The notes: a model not told the origin generated them from the letters alone. Shown: positions 29,661 to 38,676, numbered from the stretch's first letter. The stretch: DNA of 64,000 bases from Sinorhizobium mexicanum (GCF_013488225.1 NZ_CP041238.1:521501-585500), one strand, 5' to 3'. Made by a program: numbers and translations.

Positions 29661-30706
29661 AGCGTTTCAGGTTTTGACGGAAGCATATCCGGCGTTGGCG
29701 AAGTAGTTGCTGCATTCGTCGGGTTGAACTGAGGAGACGAGGCTGCCGAGGTGTTGCCATGTCTCCTCGACGGTTCGCTTCTGCGCCGCCCGCATCCAGT
29801 GTTTGATTTTGGCGAAGGCTTGCTCGATCGGGTTTAGATCGGGCGAGTATGGCGGTAGATACCAGAGCCTTGCGCCGGCGGCTCGGATCATCTGCCGGAC
29901 GGCGGTCGACTTATGGGAGCCGAGATTGTCCATGATGACGATGTCGCCGGGTTCGAGCACGGGCACGAGCTGTTGCGCAACATAGGCGCGGAAACACTGA
30001 CCATTGATTGGTCCGTCGAAGACGCAAGGCGCTGCCAGCCGGTCGTGGCGCAAAGCGCCGACAAAGGTCGGCGTGCGCCAGTGGCCGTGCGGGGCAAAGC
30101 CGCGCAGGCGCTTGCCTCGCGGGCCCCAGCCATAGAGCGGCGCCATGTTGGTCTTGATCCAGGTTTCGTCAATGAACACCAGCCGCCTCGGATCGAGACC
30201 GGACTGCCAGGCGCGCCAGCGTTGCCGCCGGCGGGCAATATCGGCACGGGCCTGCTCAAGGGCGATCAGTGTTTTTTTTGAACCGCAGCCCCTCGCGGCG
30301 CAGGAACCGCCACACCGTATCGTGCGAAACCTTCACCCCACGCGCCGCCAGCTCTTCCTTCAGCCTATGCAGCGACAAATGCGGCGTCTGGTTGATCCGC
30401 TCCGCGATGAACGCACGGTGCGGCTCCAGCACATGCCTGCGGTGGCCGCCCATCTTGCCGGGCGCCACAGACCCGCTCGATCGATAGCGCTGAGACCACT
30501 TCACCGCCGACGATACGGCAATGCCGAAACGAGCCGCCACCGATCGGCAGCTTTCGCCGGCCTCAACCGCGCCAACAACACGTTCACGAAGATCGTTCGA
30601 AAGAGGTCGCGTCATCAGATGCTGGCCTCCGCTCCAGCCAACATCTTGAATCACAAAATTGACTAAAACGGAATCCCCTCCGATTCAGTCAAAGCCGGAA
30701 CCGCTC
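29660..30706 (-). mobile_element. IS630-family insertion sequence
   Basis: About 1.05 kb, bounded by terminal inverted repeats of about 25 bases with 5 mismatches: left tagagcgtttcaggttttgac from 29658, right (reverse complement) tggagcggttccggctttgac ending at 30708. A TA dinucleotide (29658-29659) fits the IS630 target; the right-hand copy is altered to CA next to an abutting second IS. It carries a single transposase gene in two frames. Confidence 0.85.
29667..30654 (-). CDS. IS630-family transposase, two frames joined at an A8 slip site
   Basis: Frame one (30654-30256) encodes an N-terminal HTH (SNDLRERVVGAVEAGESCRS, RFGIAVSSAVKWSQRYR). Frame two (closing at 29667) encodes the DDE catalytic core: LVFIDETWIKTNMAP, DIVIMDNLGSHKS and PYSPDLNPIEQAFAKIKH. 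The frames meet at eight A residues (plus-strand T run 30272-30279). Loss of one A, or a +1 shift, joins FKK to TLIALEQARADIARRR as in intact relatives. This may be programmed slippage; otherwise the gene is inactive. Confidence 0.85.
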
Positions 30707-30708
30707 CA

Positions 30709-31546
30709 GGGTTAAAACTCAATCAGCCTATTGATGGCGTTTGATTTTCATGATTCTATTCCGAAATAGCGGAGGTGAGGCATGGGAAGCGAATTCTGGC
30801 TAAGTGATCAGCAATGGTCCGTGATCGAACCGCTGCTGCCGAAGAACCGGCCCGGTGCGCGCCGGGTCGATGACCGCCGCGTCATCAGCGGCATTGTCCA
30901 TGTGTTGCGTGTCGGCTGCCGTTGGCAGGATTGCCCGGCCGTCTATGGCCCGCCAACCACGATTTACAACCGCTTTCATCGCTGGGCCGGCCGCGGCCTG
31001 TGGCAGAAGCTGTTTTCGGCCCTGGTCGCGGCCAGTCCATGCGATATGCAGATGATCGACAGTACCACCGCGAAGGTCCATCGCTCCGCCGCTGGTGGAA
31101 AAGGGGGGCGCAGACGCAGGCGATTGGTCGCTCCCGCGGCGGCCGGACGACGAAAATCCACGCCGTCGTAGACGGGCGCGGCCGGCCGCTCGGCCTGCAG
31201 ATCTCGCCGGGGCAGATGGGCGATGTGCGCGCCGCCGTGCCGTTACTCCAGCACCTGCCACCCGCCTATTTCCTCGCCGCCGACACCGCTTACGACAGCG
31301 ATGCCCTGCGCCAGTATCTGACCGCACGCGGCACCATTCCGGTCATTCCCAACAACCCGACCAGAAAGCGCCGCCATCCCTTCGATGCAACGGCCTATCG
31401 CCAGCGCAACGTCATCGAGCGGATGTTCTGCCGTCTCAAGGATTGGCGGCGGATCGCCACCCGCTACGACAAGCTCGCCACAAACTTCCAGGCCGCCGTC
31501 CACATCGCCGCTATCGTCATCTGGTGGATCAATTGAGTCTGGAGCC
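30709..31546 (+). mobile_element. IS5-family (IS427-group) insertion sequence
   Basis: About 0.84 kb with imperfect ends: gggttaaaactcaat at the left and, reversed, ggctccagactcaat at the right (11 of 15 matching). It begins directly at the right end of the IS630 element. No clear target duplication is visible. It encodes a transposase in two overlapping frames. Confidence 0.8.
30782..31536 (+). CDS. IS5/IS427-group transposase, two frames with -1 slip site
   Basis: Frame one starts at 30782 (WLSDQQWSVIEPLLPKNRPG, GCRWQDCP) and carries the first catalytic Asp (MIDSTTAKVHR). Frame two carries AADTAYDSDALR with the second Asp and ERMFCRLKDWRRIATRYD with the Glu. The switch occurs at aaaagggggg (about 31097-31106): a -1 shift turns GGKGGRRR into GGKGGAQTQAIGRSRGG, the expected family sequence. 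This is typical programmed frameshifting of the group. Confidence 0.85.
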
Positions 31547-31573
31547 TAGAGCTACCGGCGGTAGAGCTATGGA

Positions 31574-31608
31574 CGTCTCGCCCTCTTCGAGACAAAGAGG
31601 GCGAGACG
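31574..31608 (-). terminator. strong hairpin after EF-hand gene
   Basis: A perfect 14-base stem (31574-31587 with 31595-31608) 8 bases past the EF-hand stop codon. There is no long T run. Confidence 0.65.
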
Positions 31609-31615
31609 GGTCGCA

Positions 31616-32140
31616 TCAGACCTTTCTGGTAAAGTCGGCGGCGTCGATCATTCCGTCGCCATTGCGGTCGCGGCGCTTGAACATCCTTTCGGTGGCTGCC
31701 GCCACTTCGGCTGTACTGAGGGCGCCGTTGCCATCGGCATCGATGCGAGCGAAGGCACGCGGCCGCATCCCGGGCAGCATAGAGGGGCGCGCCTCCCGAA
31801 GCTTGGCCATCGCCTGTTCGCGCTCCGCGCCGGTCTTCGCTCGGGCGTCGCGCCATGCTTTGCGCGCCTCGCGGAATGCCTGGCGCTTTGCCTGGATCTC
31901 TTCGCGGCTGATCTCGCCATTGCCGTTGGCGTCGAAGCTCTTGAAACTGGTCGAGACTCGCGCCTGAAACTCCTGAAGGGAGACCTTGGAGTCGCCGCTC
32001 GTGTCGAGGCGCTTGATCATGCGCTCCGCACGCTGTTCGGGCGTAGGTTTGCTTTTGGCTGCAAATGAAGGTGCAGAAAGGTCGGTCAATGCCACGGCGA
32101 GAACGGTGGCGCCGAGAATGAAAGTCCTGTTGCGCATCAT
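31616..32140 (-). CDS. secreted or periplasmic EF-hand calcium-binding protein
   Basis: About 174 residues with a signal peptide (MMRNRTFILGATVLAVALTD, cleavage after SFAA). It carries four EF-hand loops: DTSGDSKVSLQEF, DANGNGEISREEI, DADGNGALSTAEV and DRNGDGMIDAADF, arranged as two pairs split by a charged helix (about 85-115). The likely role is calcium binding or sensing outside the cytoplasm. AAAGGGA precedes ATG 32140. It is monocistronic and ends at the hairpin next to the IS5-type element. Confidence 0.88.
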   Translation of the reverse strand: MMRNRTFILGATVLAVALTDLSAPSFAAKSKPTPEQRAERMIKRLDTSGDSKVSLQEFQARVSTSFKSFDANGNGEISREEIQAKRQAFREARKAWRDARAKTGAEREQAMAKLREARPSMLPGMRPRAFARIDADGNGALSTAEVAAATERMFKRRDRNGDGMIDAADFTRKV

Positions 32141-32222
32141 GCTTTCCCTTTGCTCAATCATCCTGAGCAAAGGATAGGCAAGCGCCGCCTCGGCACCAGT
32201 TAAACTTTGGTAATTTAAGCCT

Positions 32223-32323
32223 CTACAGCGCCGCGCGTCGTATTAGACGCGCAAAGGACGCTGTAGTACTTCGATTGCTGCATGTTTTTATCCTTAAACC
32301 CTATGCTTTAAGGAAGCATGCAG
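32223..32323. repeat. RIME-like palindromic repeat, full copy
   Basis: ctacagcgccgcgcgtc..gacgcgcaaaggacgctgtag, then acttcgattgctgcatg and the taaaccctatgcttta palindrome ending in catgcag. Same orientation as 40100-40203. Confidence 0.85.
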
Positions 32324-32363
32324 TGGCGGGAAAGCGGTCTTTCCGTGGTTGAATCGTGTTGCT

Positions 32364-33077
32364 TCAGGCCTGTGCCACGATCCGCCGCAGGAACCCGGTG
32401 AGGTTCTCGGTGACGTAGTCGATCTGCTCGTCCGCGTCGCTCGACGTTTCCCACGCCTCGACGAATTCGTATTCGAGATTGTGTGGTACGAGCAGCACGG
32501 TCTTCATGCCGAGCGCCTTCGGCACCAGGAGATTGCGCGGCAGATCCTCGAACATGACCGCATGGCGGGTGTCGACGCGATGAAGGCTCATGAACTTGTC
32601 ATAGGTATCGCCTGCAGGCTTCGGCACGAAATTGGCGGCGACGATGTCGAAGATGTCGTCAAAGTGGTCGAGAATGCCGAGTGCGCGGGCGGTCATCTGC
32701 GCATGGGCGACGCTGCCATTGGTGAAGATGAATTTGCGTCCCGGCAACGCCTTGATCGCCTCGCCGAGCGCGGGGTCGGCCGGCACCACGCTGTAGTCGA
32801 TCGCGTGCGCCCTCTGTAGGAAGTCGTTCGGGTCGACTCCATGATGGATCATCAGTCCTTGCAGCGTCGTGCCGTGATCGCGGTAATATTCCTTCTGCAA
32901 CTTCTTCGCTTCCGCCGGCTCGAGCGACAGGAGTTCGGCGACATAGGCCGTCATGTTGCGATCGATCTGCGCGAAGAGGTTGACGTGGTGCGGATAGAGC
33001 GTGTTGTCGAGATCGAAGACCCAGTCTGTGACATGGGCGAACTCGGCATGGGTCGGAAGGCGGTCGAGCTTTTTCAT
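32364..33077 (-). CDS. HAD-family pyrimidine 5'-nucleotidase
   Basis: A 237-residue HAD hydrolase. Motif I is WVFDLDNTLYP, motif II FIFTNGS, a Lys in FVPKPAGDTYDKF, and motif IV HAVMFEDLPRNL. The DLDNTLYP form marks the Sdt1/pyrimidine 5'-nucleotidase group. The start at 33077 is chosen because the protein family begins just before this motif. Rhizobial homologues lie near argB and dapD. Divergent from a DMT exporter gene. Confidence 0.87.
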   Translation of the reverse strand: MKKLDRLPTHAEFAHVTDWVFDLDNTLYPHHVNLFAQIDRNMTAYVAELLSLEPAEAKKLQKEYYRDHGTTLQGLMIHHGVDPNDFLQRAHAIDYSVVPADPALGEAIKALPGRKFIFTNGSVAHAQMTARALGILDHFDDIFDIVAANFVPKPAGDTYDKFMSLHRVDTRHAVMFEDLPRNLLVPKALGMKTVLLVPHNLEYEFVEAWETSSDADEQIDYVTENLTGFLRRIVAQA

Positions 33078-33181
33078 GGCCGGGTTATGACATGGCAGGC
33101 TTACGAAGGAAAATGGATTTATTTTATCTCGAGCCGCGCGCACCAATGGATTGTCCGTCGTGCGCGTGCTAGCTCGCGAAA

Positions 33182-34096
33182 ATGGAAACCTGGGTTCTTA
33201 TCACCGTCGCCGCGGCCTTCCTTCAGAATGTCCGCTCCGCCATGCAGAAACACCTGAAGGGCGTCATGGGCACCACCGGCGCGACCTTCGTGCGCTTCGG
33301 CTTCGGCCTGCCTTTCGCACTCTTCTACCTCGTCGTCCTTTGGCGTGGTGCCGGGCACCCCCTGCCGGTCCCGAATGGCACGTTCTTTCTCTGGGCAGTC
33401 ATCGGCGGACTGGCGCAGATCGCTGCGACCTTCCTGCTCGTCCATCTCTTCTCGTTTCGCAACTTCGCCGTCGGCACGGCCTATTCTCGAACCGAACCGG
33501 CGCAGGCAGCGCTCTTCGGCCTGATCTTCCTGGGCGAGAAAGCGAGCCAGGGCACGCTGGTGGCGATCGCCATCTCGGTGGTCGGCGTCATGCTCATCTC
33601 CGTCGCCCGCACCACGCTCAGCCCGCGCTCTCTGCTAACCTCGGTTTTCAGTCGCACCGCCGGCATAGGCCTTGCGTCCGGCACGTTCTTCGGTCTCTCG
33701 GCGGTTTCCTACCGGTCCGCCTCGCTGGCGCTGGCTCCGAGCCTGCCGGCAACGGACTATGTGATGCAGGCGAGCTTCACCCTCGGCTTCGTCATCCTGC
33801 TGCAGACCGTCGTGATGCTTGCCTGGATCCTGGCCCGCCAGCCGGAGGAACTGCAACGCATAGGCGCTGCATGGCGGCCGGCGTTCGTCGTCGGCTTTGT
33901 CGGCGCCTCGGCATCCTTCGGCTGGTTCATGGCGATGACCTTGCAGCAGGCCGCGATCGTCAAGGTCGTGGCGCAGGTCGAGATGCTGTTCACCTTCGCC
34001 TCGTCCTTCTTTGTCTTTCGCGAATGGATCAACCGCCTCGAATTGCTCGGCTGCCTGCTGATCGTCACCGGCGTCGTGATGCTCATCGTTCTTTAG
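33182..34096 (+). CDS. DMT/EamA-family transporter
   Basis: A 304-residue membrane protein with ten predicted helices and two EamA repeats (first about 5-140 with FRNFAVGTAYSRTEPAQAAL, second about 155-300 with MEMLFTFASSFFVFREWINR-like end). Such proteins export small metabolites, often amino acids; the substrate is unknown. It ends in the short form LIVTGVVMLIVL. ada follows after 64 bases on the same strand. Confidence 0.88.
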   Translation: METWVLITVAAAFLQNVRSAMQKHLKGVMGTTGATFVRFGFGLPFALFYLVVLWRGAGHPLPVPNGTFFLWAVIGGLAQIAATFLLVHLFSFRNFAVGTAYSRTEPAQAALFGLIFLGEKASQGTLVAIAISVVGVMLISVARTTLSPRSLLTSVFSRTAGIGLASGTFFGLSAVSYRSASLALAPSLPATDYVMQASFTLGFVILLQTVVMLAWILARQPEELQRIGAAWRPAFVVGFVGASASFGWFMAMTLQQAAIVKVVAQVEMLFTFASSFFVFREWINRLELLGCLLIVTGVVMLIVL

Positions 34097-34160
34097 AGCG
34101 CCCGAAATAGACGCCCGAATTTCGGCGGACGAGTCGCCCGTCGAGTGTTACAACAGCGGC

Positions 34161-35240
34161 ATGCTTTTCGATTTGCCGAACGACGACATCCTTTACGACG
34201 CACTTCTAGCCCGAAGCGTCGATTACGAAGGCCAGGCCTTCGTCTGCGTCAAGAGCACCGGGGTGTTCTGCCGCCTCTCCTGTCCTGCCCGCAAGCCGAA
34301 GCGGGAGAACACGCTGTTTTTCGACAACATCGCCGCCTGCATCGACTCCGGCTTCCGGCCTTGCGAGCGATGCCGCCCGCTCAACCAGCCGTCCGACAAG
34401 GAGCCGCTGGTCAACGACCTCCTGAAGCTCCTTGACCGCGCGCCGGACCGTCGCTGGACCGAGGACGATCTTGTCCGGCGCGGCTTCGATCCGTCGACCG
34501 TGCGTCGCGCCTTCAAACGGGCGCTTGGCATCACCTTTCTCGACCTCGCCCGCCAGCGGCGGATGGGCGAGGCCGCCCGTCACCTTTCGGCCGGCGCCAG
34601 CGTGATCGAGGCGCAGATGGATGCCGGTTATGACTCGCCGAGCGGTTTTCGCGCCGCCTTCGCGAAGCTGATCGGGGAGGCGCCCGCCATGTCGCAGGGC
34701 CGCCAATTGCTCTTTGCCGACACGATCGAAACGCCGCTCGGGCCAATGATTGCCGTCGCCGACAAGACGCATCTTCATTTGCTCGAATTCCACGACCGAA
34801 AAGCCCTGCCGACCGAAATGGAAAGCCTGAAGCGCAAGACGCGATCCGCCGTCGCGCCGGGCAGGACACCGCCGATCGACCAGATCGAGGACGAACTGAA
34901 CGCTTACTTTGCCGGCGAATCGAGCGAATTCCTCACGCCCCTGGCGCTCGACGGCACCGCCTTCGAACGGCAGATCTGGGCGAAGCTTTTGAAAATACCG
35001 GTGGGCGAGACGCGGTCTTACAGCGATATTGCGCGGGAGGTCGCCACGCTGCAGGCGGTGCGTGCCGTAGCCAGGGCGAACGGCGCAAACCGTGTCGCAA
35101 TCGTTATCCCTTGTCACCGTTGCGTCGGCTCGGACGGATCGCTGACTGGCTATGGCGGCGGTCTCTGGCGAAAGCAATGGCTGCTGCGCCACGAGGGCAA
35201 GATGAAACCCGTTGGATTGTTTGCGGAGGATGTCGGATGA
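34161..35240 (+). CDS. ada: Ada: methyl-DNA repair methyltransferase and transcriptional activator
   Basis: A 359-residue protein with three parts. The N-terminal zinc domain has cysteines C37, C41, C68 and C71 (VFCRLSCPARKP, CERCRPL), which accept methyl groups from phosphotriesters. The AraC-type HTH spans about 80-170. The C-terminal O6-methylguanine transferase has active C318 in IVIPCHRCVGSDGSLTGYGGG. It repairs alkylation damage and becomes an activator when methylated. Its last bases overlap the next gene (ATGA), so both are made together. Confidence 0.93.
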   Translation: MLFDLPNDDILYDALLARSVDYEGQAFVCVKSTGVFCRLSCPARKPKRENTLFFDNIAACIDSGFRPCERCRPLNQPSDKEPLVNDLLKLLDRAPDRRWTEDDLVRRGFDPSTVRRAFKRALGITFLDLARQRRMGEAARHLSAGASVIEAQMDAGYDSPSGFRAAFAKLIGEAPAMSQGRQLLFADTIETPLGPMIAVADKTHLHLLEFHDRKALPTEMESLKRKTRSAVAPGRTPPIDQIEDELNAYFAGESSEFLTPLALDGTAFERQIWAKLLKIPVGETRSYSDIAREVATLQAVRAVARANGANRVAIVIPCHRCVGSDGSLTGYGGGLWRKQWLLRHEGKMKPVGLFAEDVG

Positions 35241-36013
35241 ATCAGCAGGAAAAGGCGCTTGCCTTTGGGGCCTTGCATCGCAAGGGCGACCCGGTCGTTC
35301 TGTACAATATCTGGGATGCCGGCAGCGCCCGCTGCGTGGCCGAGGCCGGCGCGAAGGCGCTTGCCACCGGAAGCTGGTCGGTGGCCGCCGCGCAGGGTTT
35401 TGGCGATGGGCAAAAGATACCGCTCGCGCTCCTGCTAGAAATTGTCCGGCTGATCGTCGGCGCCACGGACCTTCCGCTCTCAGTCGATTTCGAGGGCGCC
35501 TATTCCGAGGATGCGGCTCAGGGCGCGGCGAATGTTGCGCAACTGCTCGATGCCGGGGCTGTCGGCATCAATTTCGAGGACCAGGTAGTGGGCAAGGGCG
35601 GTCTCCATGCCGTCGACAAGCAGGTGTCGCGCATCCGGGCGATCCGCGAAATGGCGGAGCGTCGCGGCATAGCGCTCTTTATCAACGCCCGCACCGACCT
35701 CTTCCTCCAGGAAAGCGACACAACGCGCCACGCAGCTTTGCTCGATGAGGCGATTGCGCGCGCCAAGGCCTATGCGGAAGCCGGTGCCAGCGGCTTTTTC
35801 GCGCCGGGACTTGCGGATGCGGAGCTGGTAGGCAGGCTTTGCGCGGCGTCGCACTTGCCGGTGAACGTCATGATGAAGCCGGGCGCACCGGATCTCGCGA
35901 CGCTCGCCGCGGCTGGTGTCGGCCGGGTCAGCTACGGGCCGTTTCCCTATCGCGCCATGATCGAGCGCCTGCGCAGCGAGGCGCAGAAAGTCTACGAGAG
36001 CGCCGCCACGTAA
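35237..36013 (+). CDS. isocitrate lyase/PEP mutase superfamily protein
   Basis: A 258-residue TIM-barrel protein of the PEP-phosphonomutase/methylisocitrate lyase superfamily. LYNIWDAGSARCVAEAGA, LPLSVDFEGAYSE, GINFEDQVVGK and LFINARTDLFL supply the usual metal-binding Asp/Glu residues. It lacks the KKCGH-type active-site cysteine loop of true isocitrate lyases, so the chemistry is unknown. It overlaps the ada stop by four bases, an unusual coupling to DNA alkylation repair. Confidence 0.85.
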   Translation: MNQQEKALAFGALHRKGDPVVLYNIWDAGSARCVAEAGAKALATGSWSVAAAQGFGDGQKIPLALLLEIVRLIVGATDLPLSVDFEGAYSEDAAQGAANVAQLLDAGAVGINFEDQVVGKGGLHAVDKQVSRIRAIREMAERRGIALFINARTDLFLQESDTTRHAALLDEAIARAKAYAEAGASGFFAPGLADAELVGRLCAASHLPVNVMMKPGAPDLATLAAAGVGRVSYGPFPYRAMIERLRSEAQKVYESAAT

Positions 36014-36028
36014 CACGCGGCGCTCTCG
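35995..36028. terminator. bidirectional terminator hairpin between PEP-mutase-like gene and argB
   Basis: A perfect 12-base stem: CGAGAGCGCCGC (35995-36006) pairs with GCGGCGCTCTCG (36017-36028). It overlaps the stop codon of the PEP-mutase-like gene and lies 8 bases from the argB stop, so it serves both converging genes. Confidence 0.72.
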
Positions 36029-36035
36029 CGCCAAA

Positions 36036-36923
36036 TCACGGTACGATCAGCGTGCCGGCGCCGCGTTCGGTAAAGATCTCGAGCAGGACCGAATGGGCGG
36101 TCTTGCCGTTCAGAATGACCACGCCCTGCACACCGGCCTTGATGGCGTCGATGCAGGTCTCGACCTTCGGGATCATGCCGCCGGAAATCGTCCCGTCGGC
36201 GATCAGCGCGCGTGCCTGCGCCACCGACAGTTCCTTGATCAGCTCGCCCTGCTTGTTGAGTACGCCCGGCACGTCGGTCAGGAAGAGCAGGCGGGTGGCG
36301 TTCAGCGCACCGGCGATGGCGCCCGCAAAGGTATCGGCATTGATATTGTAGGTATGACCATCGCGCCCGGGCGCCACCGGCGCGATCACCGGAATCATTT
36401 CCGAGCGCGCCAGCAGATCGAGCAGGGTGCGGTCCACCTCGACCACGTCGCCGACGAAACCGAGATCGAGAACCCGCTCGATGTTGGAGTCCGGATCGCG
36501 AATGGTCTTCTTGGCCTTTTCGGCAAACACCATGTTGCCGTCCTTGCCGCAAAGGCCGATCGCCCACTCGCCGGTCTGGTTGATGAGAGCGACGATTTCC
36601 TTGTTGATCGAGCCGGCGAGCACCATCTCGACGATCTCGACGGTCTTCTCGTCGGTGACGCGCAACCCGCCTTCGAATTTCGATTCGATGCCCATCTTGG
36701 AGAGCATCGCGCCGATCTGCGGTCCGCCGCCGTGCACGACGATCGGGTTGACGCCGGACTGTTTCAGGAGTGCGATGTCGCTGGCGAACGCTCGCCCCAG
36801 TTCCGGATTGCCCATGGCATGGCCGCCATATTTGACGACGATCGTTTTGTTCTCGTAGCGCTGCATGTAGGGCAGTGCTTGGGTGAGCAGGCGTGCCTGG
36901 ATTTCACTTTCTGATGCGGACAT
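36036..36923 (-). CDS. argB: acetylglutamate kinase
   Basis: Second enzyme of arginine synthesis; phosphorylates N-acetylglutamate. A 295-residue amino-acid kinase fold with [40 protein letters not shown] and [14 protein letters not shown]. The N-terminal extension of about 25 residues before the kinase core suggests the hexameric, arginine-inhibited type. In many rhizobia argB lies beside engB; here about 4 kb separates them. Confidence 0.96.
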   Translation of the reverse strand: MSASESEIQARLLTQALPYMQRYENKTIVVKYGGHAMGNPELGRAFASDIALLKQSGVNPIVVHGGGPQIGAMLSKMGIESKFEGGLRVTDEKTVEIVEMVLAGSINKEIVALINQTGEWAIGLCGKDGNMVFAEKAKKTIRDPDSNIERVLDLGFVGDVVEVDRTLLDLLARSEMIPVIAPVAPGRDGHTYNINADTFAGAIAGALNATRLLFLTDVPGVLNKQGELIKELSVAQARALIADGTISGGMIPKVETCIDAIKAGVQGVVILNGKTAHSVLLEIFTERGAGTLIVP

Positions 36924-37060
36924 GACGGACCCTCGAAAAATATCGGCTGCTGTTTAGCGCAAGTTCCCAAAGGATGGAATGATCGGTGCGCAACATAAAG
37001 CCGTAATGACACTGCTGGTTCTGGCGGTCTCTCTATCCTATGGTGATGCTGTGGAGCCTT

Positions 37061-37109
37061 GAGCGGGATCAGGACAAGTGTGCGCGGTTTTCCGCCCACA
37101 TCCCGCTCC
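37061..37109. repeat. palindromic element gagcgggat..atcccgctc
   Basis: Imperfect palindrome gagcgggatcagg to cccacatcccgctc with inner tgcgcggttttccg. It is the same first module as in the composites at 27110 and 50089. It ends about 28 bases before the ECF sigma start. Confidence 0.7.
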
Positions 37110-37136
37110 CAACTTGATCCAAGAGGCGCAATCGCC

Positions 37137-37676
37137 ATGGCCGATGAGGAGATCTCCGCGCTGCTCGGCCGCGTGGTCCTGAGAGACCGCGATGCCTTCG
37201 CGGCGCTCTATCGCCAGACGAGCCCGAAACTCTTCGGTGTCTGTCTCCGTATACTCAAGGATCGCAGCGAAGCGGAAGAGGCGCTACAGGAAATTTACGT
37301 CAAGGTCTGGCAGCGCGCCGACCGTTTCGCGACAGGCCAGGCAAGCCCCATCTCCTGGCTGACGGCAATCGCACGCAACCATGCAATCGATCTCATCCGG
37401 GCGCGAAAACCCGTCGCAAACGCGATTGACGAGGCCTATGATTTGGCTGATCCTGCTCCAGATCCGGAACGATCGGCAGCAGTCCGGTCGGAAGGCAGGC
37501 GGATCGACGCCTGCATGGAGGAGCTCGAGAAGGATCGCGCCGAGGCGGTGCGCCGAGCCTATGTCGACGGATTGAGCTACCAGGAACTGGCCGAGATGTT
37601 CGCGGTACCGCTCAATACGATGCGGACCTGGTTGAGACGCAGCCTCCTGAAACTGAGAGAGTGCATGGAGCGATGA
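37137..37676 (+). CDS. ECF-type RNA polymerase sigma factor
   Basis: A 179-residue extracytoplasmic-function sigma factor. Region 2 spans about 10-80 (RDRDAFAALYRQTSPKLFGV, RSEAEEALQEIYVKVWQRAD) and region 4 about 120-178 (EKDRAEAVRRAYVDGLSYQE, AVPLNTMRTWLRRSLLKLRE). It is encoded with its anti-sigma factor by a four-base overlap (ATGA). This sigma/RskA-type pair next to a fasciclin protein points to an envelope-stress regulon. Confidence 0.93.
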   Translation: MADEEISALLGRVVLRDRDAFAALYRQTSPKLFGVCLRILKDRSEAEEALQEIYVKVWQRADRFATGQASPISWLTAIARNHAIDLIRARKPVANAIDEAYDLADPAPDPERSAAVRSEGRRIDACMEELEKDRAEAVRRAYVDGLSYQELAEMFAVPLNTMRTWLRRSLLKLRECMER

Positions 37677-38386
37677 CAACGCAGAATCCCGAAAGCGGAG
37701 ATTATCGGCGCGACGAGGTGATCGCCGGCGAATACGTGCTCGGCGTTCTGTCGGCGGAGGACCGCCTCAAGGTCGAGGCGCGCATGGCGTCGGACCGGAA
37801 CTTCGCTGCCATGGTCGATCGCTGGCAGCACAATCTCGCCTCTTTCGACGATGCCTATGAAGCGGTTCGGCCGCCGGCCCACGTGTTTGCCGCTGTCGAG
37901 CGCAGCATCCTTCCGCCGTCGCCGGCGGCCGGGCCCCGGGTCGGATTCTGGAACTCGCTTCTTCTCTGGCGCAGCCTGACCGTCGCATCGCTCGCTGCCG
38001 CCGCAATCATGGGTGCGTCCATGGCTGGCCTCTTCAGCGAGCCGCAAGGCCAGCCGCTGGTGGCGGAACTCTCGGGCGAAGGCAATGCCATCAGTCTTGT
38101 GGCCCGCTTCGATAGAACGTCAGGGAGCCTGAAGCTGACGCCGGTGGCGGCGCGGCAGCCGGAGGAAAAATCTCTGGAACTCTGGCTGATCGAGGGCGAC
38201 AATCCGGCAGTCTCGTTGGGCGTACTGCCACAGTCCGGCGAAGGTGAAATCCTGCTGCCGCCCGAGATGCGGACGAGATTCCGCGAGGGTTCGATCCTTG
38301 CTGTCAGTGTCGAGCCGCTCGGTGGTTCGCCGACCGGCGCACCGACCGGCGCGGTTGTTGCGCAGGGCACGACCCGCCATCTCTAA
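37673..38386 (+). CDS. membrane anti-sigma factor (RskA-like)
   Basis: A 237-residue single-pass membrane protein. The N-terminal anti-sigma domain (about 10-75, VIAGEYVLGVLSAEDRLKVE, FAAMVDRWQHNLASFDDAYE) faces the cytoplasm. One helix at about 101-121 (SLTVASLAAAAIMGASMAGL) and a periplasmic RskA_C domain follow (KSLELWLIEGDNPAVSLGVL). It lacks the HxxxCxxC zinc motif of ZAS anti-sigma factors, so signalling by proteolysis is more likely than direct thiol redox. It overlaps the sigma gene. Confidence 0.9.
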   Translation: MTTQNPESGDYRRDEVIAGEYVLGVLSAEDRLKVEARMASDRNFAAMVDRWQHNLASFDDAYEAVRPPAHVFAAVERSILPPSPAAGPRVGFWNSLLLWRSLTVASLAAAAIMGASMAGLFSEPQGQPLVAELSGEGNAISLVARFDRTSGSLKLTPVAARQPEEKSLELWLIEGDNPAVSLGVLPQSGEGEILLPPEMRTRFREGSILAVSVEPLGGSPTGAPTGAVVAQGTTRHL

Positions 38387-38498
38387 GGCCGGAACTCGCA
38401 ACGATCCCAGAAAAGAAGACATCTTTTCAAATGGATAGGTGAAAGTAACATTGCCTGAAACTCTTTTTCCGCGCCTCCCGTTGCTTGTCATGTTCCTA

Positions 38499-38602
38499 CT
38501 GCATGTTTCTTTAAATCGTCGCCGATTTAAGGGCAAAAACATGCAGCACTTCAAAGTGTTGCAGCGTTCTTTGTGCGTCTCATAAGACGCGCGGCGCTGT
38601 AG
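38499..38602. repeat. RIME-like palindromic repeat, full copy
   Basis: ctgcatg..catgcag around taaatcgtcgccgattta, spacer cacttcaaagtg, then a gcagcg..cgctgtag arm with gtgcgtc/gacgcgc. Same orientation as 10358-10460. It lies between the anti-sigma and fasciclin genes. Confidence 0.85.
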
Positions 38603-38676
38603 GTGGAACAGCAATCGCCCGAGCGGACACTTTCAAGGGTGGTCTCACTGGGCAAACGCAACAGGAAGGAAGAGAG

